23,786 nucleotides of DNA from CANLBN01 sp050298695 (GTDB taxonomy: Bacteria; Pseudomonadota; Gammaproteobacteria; Pseudomonadales; Cellvibrionaceae). The stretch covers positions 1 to 23,786 of the forward strand of contig JBNKUQ010000048.1 in NCBI GenBank assembly GCA_050298695.1. Reading direction: 5' to 3'. The translations under genes were made by a program, and so were the position numbers. A model generated the notes under the pieces. That model saw only the letters and a list, made by a program, of their open reading frames with translations. It did no database searches and had not been told where the DNA came from. Below, piece after piece: positions 22,509-23,786 of the stretch. Position 1 is the first letter of the stretch; the number at the start of each line of letters is the position of its first letter.

Positions 22509-23786
22509 ATGAGTAAGCAACAGCCTATATCAACTGGTTCCGAGTGGACTTTCGAATTATTGGAACGCTATAACGATGTTATAGGAGGGATTGCTGCAGA
22601 GTTTGGTTTAGATACCTATCCCAATCAAATAGAAGTGATTAGCTCGGAGCAAATGATGGATGCCTACGCTTCTGTAGGTATGCCCATTGGCTATAATCAC
22701 TGGTCTTATGGTAAGCAGTTTTTGGGGATTGAGCAAAACTATAAGCGTGGCCAGATGGGTTTGGCTTACGAAATCGTGATTAACTCCAGCCCTTGTATCG
22801 CCTATTTAATGGAAGAAAATACCATGATGATGCAGGCCTTGGTGATTGCCCATGCATGTTATGGGCACAATTCATTTTTTAAAGGCAATTATTTATTCCG
22901 CACATGGACGGACGCCAGCTCCATTATCGATTATTTGGTTTTTGCAAAAAACTATATTGCTGAGTGTGAAGAACGCCATGGGGTCGATGCCGTTGAAGCG
23001 CTGTTAGATTCTTGTCACGCGGTAATGAATCATGGCGTCGATCGCTATAAACGCCCTTATCCACCATCCCCATCTGAAGAAATGGAACGCCAAAAAGAGC
23101 GTGCTGAGTACTTGCAAAAGCAAGTGAATGATTTATGGCGCACTATTCCTGATGTCGAAAAAAATACAACGGAAAAAAATCGTTATCAGTTTCCTCAAGA
23201 ACCACAAGAAAATTTCTTATACTTTTTTGAGAAAAATGCTCCTTTACTAGAACCTTGGCAACGAGAGGTCGTACGTATTGTTCGCAAAATTGCGCAATAT
23301 TTTTACCCTCAACGTCAAACCCAGGTGATGAATGAAGGTTGGGCCTGCTTTTGGCACCACCTTTTATTAAATACCATGTATGACCGTGGTTTAGTCACCG
23401 ATGGTTTTATGATTGAATTTATGCAATCCCATAGTGGTGTTATTTTTCAGCCGCCCTATAACGCCTCATATTTCTCAGGTATTAACCCCTACACCTTGGG
23501 CTACCATATGATGACGGATATCCGCCGTATTTGTGAAAACCCAAGCGAGGAAGATAAAGAGTGGTTTCCTGATATTGCAGGAAGCAACTGGCGGGAGACC
23601 TTAGATTTCGCCATGCGCAATTTCAAAGACGAGAGTTTTATCTTACAGTTTTTGTCTCCAAAACTGATGCGCGAGCTAAAACTTTTCGCTATTGCCGACG
23701 ATGATCAGAAAAAAGATATTGAGGTAGTCGCTATTCACGATGATTCGGGCTATCGCACGATTCGCGAATTATTGGCAGCCCAATAC
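22509..23786 (+). CDS. ycgB: SpoVR family protein YcgB (C-terminus beyond right edge)
   Basis: Open for 426 codons to the window edge, starting MSKQQPISTGSEWTFELLER. Homologues are about 510 residues, so roughly the last 85 are missing. SpoVR family marks are the YNHWSYGKQFLGIEQNYKRG block, AHACYGHNSFFKGNY, and MNEGWACFWHH; these His/Glu motifs (HxxxxH and the later NEGWA) suggest metal binding or hydrolase-like ancestry, though no activity is established. It affects spore cortex formation in Bacillus and stress adaptation in enterobacteria. It lies 7 bases after yeaH with no strong Shine-Dalgarno, so translation is probably coupled. Confidence 0.95.
   Translation, partial: MSKQQPISTGSEWTFELLERYNDVIGGIAAEFGLDTYPNQIEVISSEQMMDAYASVGMPIGYNHWSYGKQFLGIEQNYKRGQMGLAYEIVINSSPCIAYLMEENTMMMQALVIAHACYGHNSFFKGNYLFRTWTDASSIIDYLVFAKNYIAECEERHGVDAVEALLDSCHAVMNHGVDRYKRPYPPSPSEEMERQKERAEYLQKQVNDLWRTIPDVEKNTTEKNRYQFPQEPQENFLYFFEKNAPLLEPWQREVVRIVRKIAQYFYPQRQTQVMNEGWACFWHHLLLNTMYDRGLVTDGFMIEFMQSHSGVIFQPPYNASYFSGINPYTLGYHMMTDIRRICENPSEEDKEWFPDIAGSNWRETLDFAMRNFKDESFILQFLSPKLMRELKLFAIADDDQKKDIEVVAIHDDSGYRTIRELLAAQY

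Overview
The window looks like chromosome from a gammaproteobacterium of moderate GC content. QueA, Tgt, PrkA/YeaG, YeaH and the SpoVR-family YcgB read very close to their Escherichia coli counterparts, and the MksF-MksE-MksB set resembles the condensin operon known from Pseudomonas. A marine Cellvibrionales-type host is plausible, but that is a guess from style rather than something the sequence proves. No tRNA, rRNA, CRISPR array or insertion sequence was recognised.

Left part (1-6031, all main genes on the minus strand): an mksF-mksE-mksB (Wadjet JetA-JetB-JetC type) condensin operon whose SMC-like ATPase runs off the left edge. Upstream of it lie a 2-oxoglutarate/Fe(II) oxygenase and a small secreted two-cysteine protein, with a strong 10-bp hairpin between those two. 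A 43-codon ORF with a good ribosome binding site sits divergently in the mksF upstream region.

Middle (6242-11990, plus strand): an HdfR-like LysR regulator, then queA-tgt (queuosine tRNA modification), then a membrane-anchored AraC-type regulator fused translationally to tgt by a TAATG overlap. A fatty acid desaturase with an unusual second histidine region and a small membrane protein of unknown function follow.

Right-middle (12041-18762, minus strand): the most interesting block. A tightly packed five-gene operon encodes a 'thermostable hemolysin' family protein that reads like a GNAT/LuxI-type acyltransferase, an AMP-forming acyl ligase, a heme-oxygenase-like diiron oxidase, a short-chain dehydrogenase and an exported TPR-like protein. 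It is followed by a QseBC/PmrAB-type response regulator and histidine kinase. Upstream of the first gene lies an 11-bp-period direct repeat (two copies of TTAAGGTT) of the type bound by PmrA/QseB regulators. I infer that the two-component system controls the operon and that the enzymes make or modify a small acyl-derived molecule; product and substrates are unknown.

Right end (19137-23786, plus strand): prkA(yeaG)-yeaH-ycgB, the conserved Ser/Thr kinase - vWA protein - SpoVR stress operon, cut by the right edge within ycgB. A sigma-54-like promoter lies upstream of prkA, and a 109-nt element able to fold into a three-way-junction-like structure lies between prkA and yeaH.
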